This document shows positions 37,401-49,035 of a stretch of 64,000 bases of DNA, one piece after another. The position numbers were made by a program, and so were the translations under genes. Under the pieces are notes generated by a model. That model was given only the letters and a program-made list of their open reading frames with translations, ran no database searches and had not been told where the DNA came from. The stretch is from the NCBI GenBank assembly GCA_964304625.1, contig OZ199838.1, positions 4,154,001-4,218,000 on the forward strand. Reading direction: 5' to 3'. Every line of letters starts with the position of its first letter. Within the stretch, counting starts at the first letter, position 1. Source of the DNA: Kudoa neothunni. Its lineage: Eukaryota > Cnidaria.

Positions 37401-38266
37401 ATGCAGTCAACTCAAAATGTTGGAATGAATCCTTCCTCTGCAGCATTGGGTGTAATTAATAACGCTGCTAATCTGGTTGGCAAAAATCCGTCGGATGTTT
37501 TGACGCTATTGAACAGTATTATCAATTCTGGTGGTAACGTTCCTGTTGTATTACAAAATTTACTTCGTGGTGGAGGCTCAAGAGAACAATCTCACTCCAA
37601 CACCCCTAATAACAGATCGGTTTTAGGATCAAGTAATAGTGGAGTGATCATGGTTCCAAATACAAACGTTTCTAATAACCAATCCAATAATACATCTTCT
37701 GCTGCTACTACTGCTATAAATTTGCTCAGTCAAGCTAATCCTCGACTTTACATTCAGCAATCTCATCCTTCAACCGTAATCCCAAACGTGTCTCAACAGC
37801 AGCGCGTTAATTCAAATAACCGAGCGGTAACTGGAACTGCTGTTTCATCAATGTACCACAACGTACCAACTTCGCAACCTAATGTCAATGTAAATATGGC
37901 CATGAATCATCCTTCTTTTAATGATATAAACTCTGGTGGCATGACTTCTGCCGATAGTGGATCTACTTATTCCAATTCCAATATTAATATCAACCAAAAC
38001 GCCTTTAAAAATTTCTCACAAAATGATCTGTTAAATTTTCTAAATGATTCAAAATCTAATATCAATTCTACCAATCTTCAATCTAATTACGCAGCATTGC
38101 AACAAGTTTTGTCAAAATCCATTCAAAAAGTCAATCCTCATGCAACTGGAAATAATCGTGGTGGTTATGGTCACAACCCCAATAATTCAGGTATTTTTTC
38201 CCATCTCGATTGTTACGATAACATTTTTTTATTGCAATTGTAGGTTACCAAAATAACAATCCTTAA
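25472..38266 (+). CDS. dom: SRCAP/EP400/Domino-like SNF2-family chromatin remodeller
   Basis: Seven exons join in phase: 25472-27208, 30048-32357, 32446-32767, 32832-33022, 33679-36529, 36577-38190, 38244-38266, giving 3,015 residues. An N-terminal block ([16 protein letters not shown], near residue 30) and an HSA domain (about 165-235, [14 protein letters not shown]) match SRCAP/Domino; HSA binds actin-related proteins. The ATPase N-lobe starts near 484, with ADEMGLGKT at about 510 and IIDEAHN at about 612. A long insertion (roughly 770-1150), typical of the INO80/SWR1 class, precedes the C-lobe ([26 protein letters not shown]; about 1170-1305). A conserved [11 protein letters not shown] segment follows, then a weak SANT-like piece (NWEFF, about 1840), as in EP400/Domino. 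The last about 900 residues are Asn/Gln/Ser-rich. Such proteins exchange H2A for H2A.Z. An in-frame stop and acceptor-like TTTTAG precede the chosen ATG, so extra 5' exons are possible. Confidence 0.92.
27209..30047. other. Large intron of the Domino-like gene, possible piggyBac-type insertion
   Basis: This 2.8 kb intron interrupts the ATPase N-lobe between KERKAKRH and GWSKENAF. Ends are GT and ATATAG. Within it, TTAA plus CCCTTATGGGGCGGG at 27683 faces AAGGG plus TTGA at about 28585-28593, which could be the ends of a degraded 0.9 kb piggyBac-type element; the match is weak. A TA run lies near 29868-29885. No gene was seen on either strand. Confidence 0.5.
33023..33678. other. Intron of the Domino-like gene
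   Basis: A 656 bp AT-rich intron between the QDIKK and MSSDDG codons, with GTTCGT and TTTTAG ends. Nothing else is seen in it. Confidence 0.6.
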
Positions 38267-38752
38267 CTAAATTATGTATAAATTAATATTATATTTTTAT
38301 TATTTTTCATTTATTGAGTTTTTTCTCGGCCACCCTGTTGCATTGGTTGCTTAAAACAGTATTATAAAAATGCTTTAGATTTTTTTAAATTTATTTTATT
38401 GCTCTCAGCTGTATACTTTATTGATTTTCTTTTTGATTCAATAAACAATTAATATGTCACGCGTCTCATGTTTTGTCTATGAATTGCATTTTTAGTCGAA
38501 TCGGTTGAAATAAGTTATGACTGTCTATGTTCGGGATTAAGTTTGTTCTTGTTTCGAAGTGATTCGTCACATTTTGGGCTTTTATTTTGATCTTATAAGA
38601 GTATGGCACTACCATTCTTGTGTTTGTATAAATTGATTTATTTCCGTTTTCGCTACGCAAATTGTTATTAAATTCTCGTTTTAAATGTTTCGATGATTAC
38701 AGGCTAACTAACTGATCAATATTCAATTTTTTTGCTGTATTCTATGTTAGGG
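38267..38752. other. 3' flank of the Domino-like gene
   Basis: AT-rich sequence including the presumed 3' UTR (several AATAAA-type hexamers, for example near 38440). No other feature. Confidence 0.4.
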
Positions 38753-38753
38753 T

Positions 38754-39687
38754 TGCGGTTCTCAAAGTGGGTTCCATGCCGCAACGGTAGGGGTTCCACA
38801 AAGTTAAAATGAAAAATCTCATTTAGTAATAAGATAAGAAACCAATGCAGATCGTATCTTATGATTTTAATGAATTTTCACTGATAGCTAAAGTTGATGG
38901 CGCTGATGATAGATTGCTTTTGTAGGTTAGCTACGCACCAACGCATCTGTAAAAAGATGTGCTACTTTGTTGTCAACACAAGTATTTCTGCTATTTAAAA
39001 AATTAATTTGACTATTTTTTAAGCCTTGCAATGGATCGACCGTTAAAAAGAATAAGTACAGCAACACCATCTAAAGATGACACAGAAATTGATGAACTTA
39101 CAAATGAACGATCTGCAAGCATTAGTTCAAAAAACACGGAATGTGTTCCAATATACTGTTTTAAATTGTTTCCTTTATTGTATGTATTTGCTATTCCAAT
39201 TTTGATAAGTGTGCTGAAAATAAAATATTTTGGTATTATGATAAATATTAACCCATTACGGCAGTGTTCCCAACCGGTTTTTGACCACGCCCCACTTTTT
39301 CTTTATAAGAAGTTCTGCGCTCCACATTTTTCAATGGCATTGATCATTCAATTTAAAAAGCTTAATTTTAATTTCATATTATATTCAAATTTGAAAACGA
39401 TTAATATATACTTCTTTTCTCATTAAAATTAAGATGTATATGATTAGATTTAACGTAATTTATGGATGGATATTAAAAATTACCATTTTTAGTTCTTCAT
39501 ACCATCATAAAGAGCGTTAAGTGGAACCCATTGTAATCTTGCTCGTATTAAGCAAGACCTCCATGTATACGTGTCCTATATAACAAAAATAAATAATCTA
39601 TATATAAAATTAATCAATATTATCAATTGGACAAGATTGGGATTAATACCGTTCTGATTCCATTTGGGTAAGGACCAAGTTAAATGT

Positions 39688-39718
<31 letters not shown>

Positions 39719-39990
39719 TTAATCATTGGTTTTGGAATTGTTTTCTGATATTAGTAGTAACTTAAAAATAAAAGAGATCAAAAATCGAGGTATTGATTTC
39801 ATTGTGCCCAAACATATCCAATTATCTCATCATTATCCACGCTATATTAATGCTTGGGATGTCGTCCCCAGGTTGGGAAACACTGCGTTGAGGTTTGTGG
39901 AATTAGCCTTAATGGCGTAATTTAGATAAGGGTTCAATTATATTACAAATAATGTAAAAGGGTTCCATTGCAAAATAGTTTAGATAAACT
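38754..39990 (+). mobile_element. Degraded hAT element remnant, interrupted by a second hAT MITE
   Basis: The left end contains GGTTCTCAAAGTGGGTTCC, the usual terminal text of one hAT group, and the right side near 39960 has GGGTTCCATTGCAAAATAG. A frame from 39031 begins MDRPLKRISTATPSKDDTEI, which resembles the N-terminus of hAT transposases of the ZMYM/KIAA1586-like group, but only about 40 residues remain coherent. The rest of the transposase is absent. A second element (39262-39885) sits inside. Confidence 0.5.
39262..39885. mobile_element. hAT MITE nested in an older hAT remnant
   Basis: The left end CAGTGTTCCCAACC is matched by the right end read inverted, CAGTGTTTCCCAACC, a standard hAT terminus. 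Flanks CATTACGG and CGTTGAGG agree at 5 of 8 bases, fitting an aged 8 bp duplication. The 624 bp interior is non-coding and holds a TA run at 39687-39714. Confidence 0.6.
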
Positions 39991-42288
39991 TTAAGAAGTA
40001 ACATTATTTAGTAGTTGGCAAATTTTAGTTTTAGATTGCTACGAGAAAAATCTTTATAATTAAATCCAAAACATGCAATTAATTTTAATATCCATCATTT
40101 AAAATTTTTACAATTAAACATCATTTTCCATAAATAATAATAATGTTTTAGTTTATAAATTTTTTAAGGGTTTTCTCTTGCTTAATTTAAAAGGTTTTTA
40201 ATTAATAATGAAAGATATCTACCATCAGATTCTTTAAACTGTTGTTTCCCACATTATAATGATAAGAATTTATGTCATTTATAATAAAAAATATATGACC
40301 TATAATAAATTTATTAAAAAAGGTTAAACATGGTTATTTAACTTTTTCGGAATTAATTATTTTCATCATAACGACTAATAAGCACCTTTATATTACAATA
40401 TCTCAATGTGATTTTTCCCTATTTGTTTATAATTTAATTCATCAACGGAAGTTCTATTTTCCTAAATAAATTGTACACTGAGTTATATAAAAATAAAATA
40501 TTATGAATTTCAGGAAATATAAAATAAATATACTCCGCAGAAAGGCAAAATTATATGATTGCGCAATTATAAAATCTTTCGTTTCTAATAACAATCTTAT
40601 TCTTGTTGTATGTAAAGCTTTATTAAAACAATGGCAAACCATTCATATATTGTTATTTCGCACTTGTTGGAACATTTAAAATGGGACAAAATAAAAATTC
40701 TGCGCCATGTAACCGTTAGGTTGCACGGACATAAAACAAAACTTAATAATGTATCGAGATTAATTCAGTGTGACTATTTTGAAAAAATGTTTCACGTGCC
40801 AATTATTTGTTTATTACATTATTTTAATATTTCATGTAAGCTTTAATGAAAGAGTTAATACATTCGAACCACTATACACGTTTCTTGCAAATTTCAGAGA
40901 AAAGACAGAATATTTTATTATTAATCAACAAGCATTGTTTATTAAACATAAAGAAAATGGAATTTAATTATTTCGTTATAATTTATTGTTGTAGGTCAGA
41001 TTCTTCCAAGATTCTATCGGATAGCGAACATTTTATTTATCATTAATTTGATCAATGATATTGGGCTCTCAGGGGTACATGTATAGAAAAAATCAAATTG
41101 TATTTAGTAATTAAATTCATCTTTTTTTTATAAAAAATATTTCGATGTTATCCAAATTGTTAGCATTATCCATTTGTCGTAATTACATTAAATATGGTAG
41201 TAAAAATCCATACTAAATTTCATAAAAAATGTTATGCTTAGTCGACAATTAACTCCCATTTAAAGAAGAAATTTATTCTTAACTAGCGCTAATGCCCAGC
41301 TACGCCTGGTACTATGTGATGGCAATCCTTAACTTTTAGTTTTATTTTTGAATGGATAAATTCTACAGGAAATCTAATCTAATTAGTACGTTAAACCATG
41401 TAAATTTTATTTTTCTATTTTAATTTATGCATTTTAAAGCTTGTCATTATTTTTGCAATATGGTGAACTAGATAAACAAAATTATGCGCACACTTCTCAT
41501 TCAAATATAAAAGGAGGTATTGAGAGAAATTAATGAGTATTTTTAAGTTTATTTTACAAATTATTGAACGAATAAAATTCATTTATTTAGTAAACGAAAT
41601 CATTAAGTAACTTAAATAAGACTTTCAGTTCTTTTCAAAATTCTACGATAAAAATTAATCTCTCTAGTTATAAAATTTATTATTGGTCTACAAATGATAA
41701 AAAGATAAAATGGACATAAGATACGTCGGAAATAAAAATATTAATTGTTACTCCTTTTTTCGCAAGTTTATAATGATGCCAATGATATTTTGAAAAGCTG
41801 TGAGCAGTAACTTACGTATTCACTTTTGTAACGTAATCCCCCGATTTTTTAATAAATGAAACCTTTCTTTTTAACAAAAATATACAAATTTAAGTAACGA
41901 AATACGATTAAATGTAAAAATGTTATTGGTTTGAAAAATTACAGTAATGCTTAAATATCAACTGGTTTTTCCGAAGGAGTGCATCCTTTTATAAATAAAC
42001 GTACTACTTTATTTTCTAAAAAATTTCTTTGTATTAAACTATTCTTAGATTAAAGGAAATTTTGTGAAAATATCGGTTGAATCGAATAGACCAATAATTT
42101 CTTATTAACTTACATGACGCGTATTGAGATTGAGGGGGGACTGTATTTTGTGCAAAAGTATTCGTGAATATAAATCCTTAAACTACGTATAGAATGAGAT
42201 GCCGCATATTTTCTTGCGGATTTTATATTATAATGAATTATTTTTAGCGAAAAGAAAATTATATATTGATTTTAATATTAATTTTAAG
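39991..42288. other. AT-rich stretch without a gene
   Basis: About 2.3 kb. Short open frames at 40631-41046 show no recognisable family. A small GC-rich hairpin-like motif (CCCAGCTACGCCTGG) lies near 41296. Nothing else supported. Confidence 0.35.
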
Positions 42289-42296
42289 GTCTGGAG

Positions 42297-42726
42297 TAGA
42301 CTTGCAAAGTTCGGGACTAGCTAGCCCCGCATCCCAAAAAATTTTAAAAATATGAAATACTATAACAGTGACGACTATAATGATCTTTCTCCACGTGCTC
42401 CAAATGCATTTCGATTCGCCCACCGACTTCCAAATAAGCAAGAAACTGCGTCTTCTTTCACTTACGTTGAACGATGGTCGCGGATGAAGACGGATTATAA
42501 AAACAGGATCATCGAGTGAAGAAGTACATTTATTTTTGAGAAAAATGTTTATTAATTATTGATAAGAGAATTCATAAACATGCCCAAGCAGAGCACAAAG
42601 TTAATCTAAGAGTGTTAATTGCTTCTCAAATTAAAGGGAGAACGAATAATATAACAAATGTTAAAAAATAAAAATCCCGAGATTTGAAAATATGAAAATT
42701 CCCGAACCCCGAAATTTGCAAGCCTA
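42297..42726. mobile_element. hAT MITE, 430 bp
   Basis: Ends TAGACTTGCAAAGTTCGGG and, inverted, TAGGCTTGCAAATTTCGGG form terminal repeats. The flanking octamers GTCTGGAG (42289-42296) and GTCTGGGT (42727-42734) agree at 6 of 8 positions, as expected for an aged hAT duplication. No coding remains. Confidence 0.6.
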
Positions 42727-43040
42727 GTCTGGGTATAAGGAATAATTAGGTTACTAAGAACTTGAACATTATTTAAAAAATTATCTCATAAAATATAGAA
42801 ACTTATCGAATTAGTTATGACGGTTTTTTTTGGAAGAAAGTTTAGGAAAACCAAAAAATGAGTATAAACATCGAAAAGACGAATATAGTTTCAATTTTAA
42901 TCGATATATTAGATAAAAGGAAATGTTTACATCTCAGGAATTCCAATAGAGCATAATTTTCATTTAAGAAATTATCGCAAATATTTAATTATTCGAAGAC
43001 TCCATACACATCTCACATCGTTTTTAGAGTACGTATAGAG

Positions 43041-43772
43041 CAATGGTTTTCAACCTTATTGGAAACGCGGAACCCCAAAGAGATTAAAATTTTTTAAATT
43101 TGTATTCGCGCTTATTAACAAAAATAAAAAAGATAATAGATATAAAATTAAATCTTAATAAATAAAATACTTGTTTTAAATTTGCACGCGAGCTCACCAA
43201 AAAAAAACAGATATTTTCAAAGTTTGTTTTTTATTCAAAATAAACAATAACTATGATATTTGTGGTTGGTGACTTCATATTACAGCTGCAATATTTGGAT
43301 ATTTTTTGTCTCCACGTTAAAGCGTTGAATCAAAAGCGATAACTTTTTGAATATTGTTCATATGTGAAAGCAAGCATGGATCATCCATTTTCTTTTGTTT
43401 CAATAGTGAAAGACCAACACGATCCCAGGTATCGCAAAATGCTTTCTATGCAGAAAACTTTTTAAGGAAGAAAGACGAAACAATAGCAAAATTTGATGAA
43501 ATTGGGGCTCTTGCATTCAAAAACGAACTCAGATTCTTGGAGCACCGCTACCATCATTCAGTGGAGTTTTAACTAATTAAGAGGATTAAAATCCTTATTA
43601 TTAAAATTATTCTAAATTTAGGTACATGTTATGAGAATAATAATTAATTATAAAGGACACAATTGTTCATATTCGACATCACCAAACATATCGGCAACAT
43701 TTATTTGAATTTAGATGCCAATAGAAAATTTTCGTAGGTATTCCTGCCGCGGATCCCCGGTTGAACCCAATG
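43041..43772. mobile_element. hAT-type non-autonomous element with perfect 8 bp target duplication
   Basis: GTATAGAG occurs immediately before (43033-43040) and after (43773-43780) the element. The ends are CAATGGTTTTCAACC and, inverted, CATTGGGTTCAACC, with further inverted similarity inside (CGCGGAACCCC against CCGCGGATCCCC). The 732 bp body has a 72-codon frame at 43354-43572 with no clear family. An identical duplication implies fairly recent insertion, or at least good preservation of the flanks. Confidence 0.8.
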
Positions 43773-44311
43773 GTATAGAGACAAATTATTCCAACATGAC
43801 AACAACTTAAATCTCGAATTATGTGTTTTATTTAAAATGATCATAATCTTTTTCGCTAAACTATATCCATAACGTTTGATGAAATGAAAATGATTGCTAA
43901 ATAATCCGGTTATGTTTCAAACATTAAGGGTAATGCAACAACTCTTGTAAATGTGACGTTAATAGTTTCATTTGTCTTACAATTTCTCAAAACGACATAT
44001 ATAACATTATTAAAAAATTTTACACCATAATCAGCGGATTCACTTTGTATATAGTGGGTGGAAGTTCATTTTAATTGACTATCACTCAGAAGTAAACAAA
44101 CATCAATATTATGCAAGTACTTTTTAATCTGCTTTTTGAGTTGACAACCAGAAAATTCCTTACTTCTGACTACGATATTGATTATATTTATACTTCTAAG
44201 TAAATTAACAACTTTTATTAATTGTATCACCTATTAAAATGCAAAAAAATCCTGTATTTATGAAAAGTTTCACCATGGCACATGCGTACAGCGGCAAACA
44301 CACACATACAC

Positions 44312-44910
44312 CAGGGTTGTCAGCGGGATTTTAGAAAAAACTCAAGTTTAAGTAAAAAACCACACGGTCGAGAAAAACGCTAGTCTAAAGTACGACAAAA
44401 AATAGAATCATATCTATTAAAGTTTTTAATCATCTTCTGAGTCTTCAAATACGTCTACAGATATTAAATTTAAATTTATCATCGTATTATTGCAATTTAT
44501 TGGCGCGAACATCCACCCATACTTAATATCTAATATAGATCAATATGCTCACAGTGAATTAAATAATTCATAGTTCAAGATATATTTTGAAATAACATTA
44601 AATTTTCTATTAATGTGCGACAATGTTAATTGAACAATTATGCAATCGTGCCCCGATAAAACAATCTATTGTGCTGTCGTTCAATATCGTAAATGTTTAA
44701 ACCCTGCATGATATAATCTGAGTAGAATACGTTATTAAAAATATAAATATTAATGTCGCACATAACAAAATTTGTGTTATTATTCAATGTTTACAGGTTT
44801 TCAATAAAAACCCAAGATTTTAAAGAAAAATGAAAAAAAAACCAAGAACCCAAGATGACCACAAAAAACCCAAGATCTTGGGGGGAAAAACACAAGCAGT
44901 GGACGCCCTG
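44312..44910. mobile_element. hAT MITE, 599 bp
   Basis: The left end starts CAGGGTTGTCAGCGGG; the right end, inverted, starts CAGGGCGTCCACTGC. Flanking octamers ACATACAC and ACAGACAT agree at 6 of 8 positions. The interior near both ends carries similar text (CAAGnTTnGGGTTTTTT-like), non-coding. Confidence 0.5.
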
Positions 44911-45523
44911 ACAGACATAAGAACTTTATATATATAGTAGATAATAAACGAATCTACTCAGATTTAAAAAACGACATGTAATACTAAAACGAAATTAAAG
45001 TTATAATAAATTCATGCATGTGGATAAAATTTATAATTATAAAAGTATTTCTGTTTTCCTGTATTGACTATCAGTTCAATTTTTGTTGTTTAATAAACTG
45101 ACTCTGAATCATTTGTATTGATTTAAAAATGGAAAAACGGTGTCAATATTTAATTTCGCTTTACTTCTTTGAAATAAAATTCACAAAAAATGATTATACA
45201 CATTGATTTTGAAATATTGTCAAACCTAATGGCGGCTAAAATTAGCGCGAAATATTCATTTTCTAGTGTTTGTAAAAAAATTTTGCATAAACAAATAATC
45301 CTGAATGTTTTTAAATAGCTTAAAAGGTTTAAAATCGAGATTTGCACTTAATAAAACGATAAAAGAATGACAACGAAAAGTGCACAATATCCACCTACGT
45401 AATAATCGTTGTTGGCTGTACGAATTTTAAAATATTGAAGTTAACACGTAGTTCTATTTGATTAAAATTTTTCGGCTTCTTTCAATAAGTCCTATTAAGC
45501 CATTTTAACAGTGGAAGTGTCTA
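44911..45523. other. AT-rich stretch without a gene
   Basis: About 0.6 kb; no supportable feature. Confidence 0.35.
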
Positions 45524-45740
45524 TTGTAACGGATCGTAATAACCAGATGAGAGTAGTTTTGACTGTATTTAATTATTTATGGCCCTTCATCTCCGCTATA
45601 GGGGCTTAAAACAATTAAATACAACAGACTACCAAAAAATAAAATTTGTATATAAACTATAAATGGGAATTGTTGGGATAAAAAGTGACGTCGCGCGCAA
45701 GCGTAGATGCCGTTTAGGGTTAAAAATATCCGTTACAATA
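45524..45740. repeat. MITE copy A (TATTGTAACGGAT terminal repeats)
   Basis: TATTGTAACGGAT opens the copy and its reverse complement ATCCGTTACAATA closes it. The body shares clear text with 48.81-49.02 kb: TGTATTTAATTATTTnTGGCCC, AATTAAATnCAnCAGA and GCGCAAGCGTAG. About 215 bp, non-coding. Confidence 0.65.
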
Positions 45741-46688
45741 ATTACTGACTTAATCAATTCATTGATTTATCTGTGAAATAAAACCATAAGTAGGCATTTA
45801 CTCGCTATTATTGTTTTAATGGATTCTTGTTTCAAAATCTATACATACATACGTCATCTAATATTTAATTTGCTGTAATACAAAAATATAAACGTTAAAG
45901 ACATTATGTGCGAAAAGATTAAGATTATACAGTTTTCAACTCAATGTAGATATATTACTTAAATACGATTAACTTTAACAAAAATACCTATCAATTAAAA
46001 AAATTAATCACTCATCAATAAGTAAAGCTGGGTTTTCACTTTATTTATTGTACAAATCTTTCTGAACGAGATTAATTATTTTATAAGGTTGTAAATATAA
46101 AAGTTGTTTTCAATGCTTTTAATACTTATGCTTAACAATACAGATAAGTGTGAAGCAATTTACACATGAGCAAGAGTATGCGCGTAAGTAAAAAACTCCC
46201 AAAGATTTAAGGTTTTATTTATGGAGGCTTGATAAATCCTTTTGTTAAAATAGATCAATTATAGTGTTAAATGTATAATTTAAAAAATGAAAAATATTCT
46301 ATCGATGTCTGAGTGCCTTTTCCCGACCAAACCAATATAAACCAGATCAGCGAAGCTTGCTCATCATTCTCAGACGGTATTCTCTTATTTGTAAACAAGT
46401 CAATTACCTGTATAAATCAATAACACCAGCTATTAGATTAAATTTTATTAAATAAACAAAAAAATTATAAATATATTGCAAAAATTGTATCAAATAAACA
46501 TGAAACGGCAAGAAACAAACACAAAATTAAATATTACTAAAGAATTATCGGATAGAATGTAATGAAAATAAACTTTAAGCTAATAGATATCGATAGCAAA
46601 TGAAAATCATATATAGTAGAGATATATCAAAGTAGAAATGTCGAATGGAGAAATTTCATCAAAGTAGGTATCACCAAAACAACTTAAA
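45741..46688. other. AT-rich 3' flank of coronin
   Basis: About 0.95 kb downstream of the coronin stop codon, presumably including its 3' UTR; no other feature seen. Confidence 0.4.
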
Positions 46689-48136
46689 TTATTGGGAAAG
46701 AGATTCAATTTTCTTTTCCAATTCAGCGACTCTAGCTTCAAGTTTGGCGAAATCTTCCGCACTGACTCCGCCTGCAGAGCGTCTGACAAGCATAGATTTG
46801 TTAACATTGACTTGAACAGTGGATTTCATTCTTTCTGGAATAGAATGGACAACACGAGGTTCATATGTTTTAAGGGATAAGAATTTTGGTTCAATTTTTT
46901 TTCCAGCGATGAAATCTTCAACAGTCATTGCAGGAACGTCACCTTTTGTGTCAGGGAAAATATCTTCTTGGAATTTGTCGGATTTTCTAGGTACAATTAA
47001 AGAAATAGGATCCAAAGCTTTATCGGTGGCTTTTACAAAGTGCATCAATTCGTTGTGATGAACATCACAAGCAAGTTTAGGTGCGAAACAACCAGCACGA
47101 AGTTGTTCACCCTCGTTGATATTACAGACAGAGAAGATTTGACCACTTGACTCCATCTCATAAATATTCATAATACTGCTACCTTTGGAGAAGAGGCAAA
47201 GCAGACTGACATCAAAATCGTAAAATACATTGTAAGCAGCAACACCTTGACCAACAACTTCGTTAGCCACTGGTTTGGTTGTATCATCAAGATTCCAAAT
47301 GCTTACACATCTTTCACTTTTTCTGTTGAATCCAGAAGTGCACAAAAAGTTTCCAAATTTATCAACATATTGAACACGGGTAGGTTTGGATCCTTCGTGA
47401 GCTTGGAAAGAATGAACTATACTACCGGTATAGAGATCGAATATTCGGACCATTTTGTCCTTGAAAGAGGCAGCCAAATGGGTTCCATTTTTGTTGATGG
47501 ATGCACTGAAGATTTGATCAGATTCACCCAAATCTTCAATGCTTCTTATGACGGCGTAATCTTTCATATTATAGATGGTGATACAGTCAGCATTGACAAA
47601 TATGGCAACATCAGAAGCAGATGGATGCCAAAATGTTTGTATAGCTCTTCGTTGCGAGAAACTCAGGTTGGCAATTGGCTCCTTGATATCCTCGGTAAGA
47701 CCTTCATCTCCAATGCACCAACACAAAAAGGTACCATCATCATCTCCAGAAACCAATCTATTTGGATAGAATGGATCAAAGCTTAAATCCACAATAGGTT
47801 TTCCATGACCAATACATTTTAATACTGTCTCCAATCTGCCAGGCTAAACAAACACATAAGTAGCATGATCTCCAAAGAATGAACGGTTTGTTTGTTTTTC
47901 GAAACAGAGGTAACTTGGTTAATTCATAAAACGGAGCATACCTTATCTCGTCTCAAAACGGTAAAATCAAGCGATTTGGCCACATTCAATACTGCAGCAA
48001 TAAACATCTCATTGCAAGCAACGTAATTCCCGTCCAATCTACTCTGACTTACTTCAACACCTTCAAACTGTTGTTCCTTTGGTGCCGATTTGGCATATAC
48101 ATGCCTAAATTTGGACTCTCTCATAAACTTCTTCAT
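46689..48136 (-). CDS. CORO1: Coronin (WD40-repeat actin regulator)
   Basis: Two exons join in phase: 48136-47942 and 47843-46689, with a 98 bp intron; 449 residues, the usual short-coronin length. The start has the diagnostic basic stretch ESKFRHVYAKSAPKEQQ (family QSKFRHVFGQ), then about 320 residues of WD40 beta-propeller with GHGKPIVDLSFDPF, LVSGDDDGTFLCW, AASFKDKMVRIFDL and CVSIWNLDD. The coronin C-terminal extension follows (VPRKSDKFQEDIFPDTKG), and the protein closes with a short heptad coiled coil (LEARVAELEKKIESLSQ) used for oligomerisation. Coronins bind F-actin and Arp2/3 and promote branch turnover with cofilin. The WASP gene 7 kb away works on the opposite side of Arp2/3 control; that closeness may be chance. 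Assignment firm. Confidence 0.95.
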
Positions 48137-48619
48137 CTTTCCAAATCAAATAAGCTTATTATTGGGCAGGATAAAGCATTAGGCGAACATATTATATCAA
48201 CCACACCTCATCCGAACATTTATTCGGCTTCACTTTAACTCAATCCGGTCTGTAATTGTTGACTCAGCTGAAGGAAAAATTGTTATACATTTTTGCCCCA
48301 CTACCCAGTTTATACTTACCGAATAGTGCAAAATTATTTGTTATACAATAATCGTCTCCCAAATCGTAGTGGATTGAAAATTGGCTTTAATAATCTATTT
48401 TATGTATTGATTTAATACCAGATAGATTAGCATTTTGTTTTTTAATGAGATATACCTTAGGATTATCTAATTCTTCGTCAATATATTATCGAGCATTTGT
48501 TTATTAAAAAATTACCGTACTTAGTCAACCGAATCTGTTTCGTGTTACAATATTTATTTATCTGGATATATTATCTGGGGAAGAGGATTTCAGTGGTAAT
48601 CATTTTATTGATATTTCAG
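48137..48619. other. 5' flank of coronin
   Basis: About 480 bp upstream of the coronin start; presumably its promoter. No specific element recognised. Confidence 0.4.
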
Positions 48620-48789
48620 GCCGATTAACCTCTAAACGACGAACTCGTACTTTAGCTTGGTTGGATCAAGTTGGAATCAAATGTGGTTGTCAGGAACCAT
48701 TGCCATTAATCATTAATAGTGGAACGAATCGCGCTGAACTGTTAATATTTATCACAAAACCTTATCTTTCAATTCCTGTGTTAATTTAA
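48620..48789 (+). other. Orphan exon-like open frame
   Basis: A frame following a good acceptor (TTGATATTTCAG) runs to a TAA at 48787-48789. It reads RLTSKRRTRTLAWLDQVGIK, then CGCQEPLPLIINSG and a hydrophobic end. Its base composition is less AT-biased than the flanks, as in real exons here. I do not recognise the protein and found no convincing upstream exon, so it could be a terminal exon, a gene fragment or chance. Confidence 0.3.
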
Positions 48790-48792
48790 GGA

Positions 48793-49035
48793 AATGGCTA
48801 TTGAAACGGAACAAAATATCCAGGTAGGTATAGTTTTGATTGTATTTAATTATTTTTGGCCCACATCGCTATCGTTTCTGGGTGCTAAAAATAATTAAAT
48901 GCAGCAGATTCTAAGAAATAAACTTCATAGACCAACTACATGTAGGCGTTGCCGGGCTTAAAATGGACAATGCGCAAGCGTAGGTTACATTTTGGATTAA
49001 AAACTTCCGTGTCAATAGCCAGTGCCTTAACTTAC
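48793..49035. repeat. MITE copy B (GGCTATTGAAACGGAA terminal repeats)
   Basis: The left end TGGCTATTGAAACGGAA and the right end, inverted, TGGCTATTGACACGGAA form terminal repeats. The body matches copy A at 45.5-45.7 kb. The right terminus extended (GGCACTGGCTATTG) also matches the GGCAGTGGCTATT family seen at 23.4, 58.3 and 61.2 kb, linking all these copies. Confidence 0.6.

Noticed and set aside
39031-39426. 131-codon frame as a host gene
   Set aside because: Only the first 40 residues are coherent and match a hAT N-terminus; the rest runs into a nested MITE.
39687-39714. TA dinucleotide runs here and at 20121-20149, 24706-24722 and 60866-60881 as CRISPR-like or regulatory repeats
   Set aside because: Simple microsatellites with no spacer structure.
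41288-41315. CCCAGCTACGCCTGG hairpin as a terminator or Helitron end
   Set aside because: An isolated hairpin without a CTRR end or other supporting structure.
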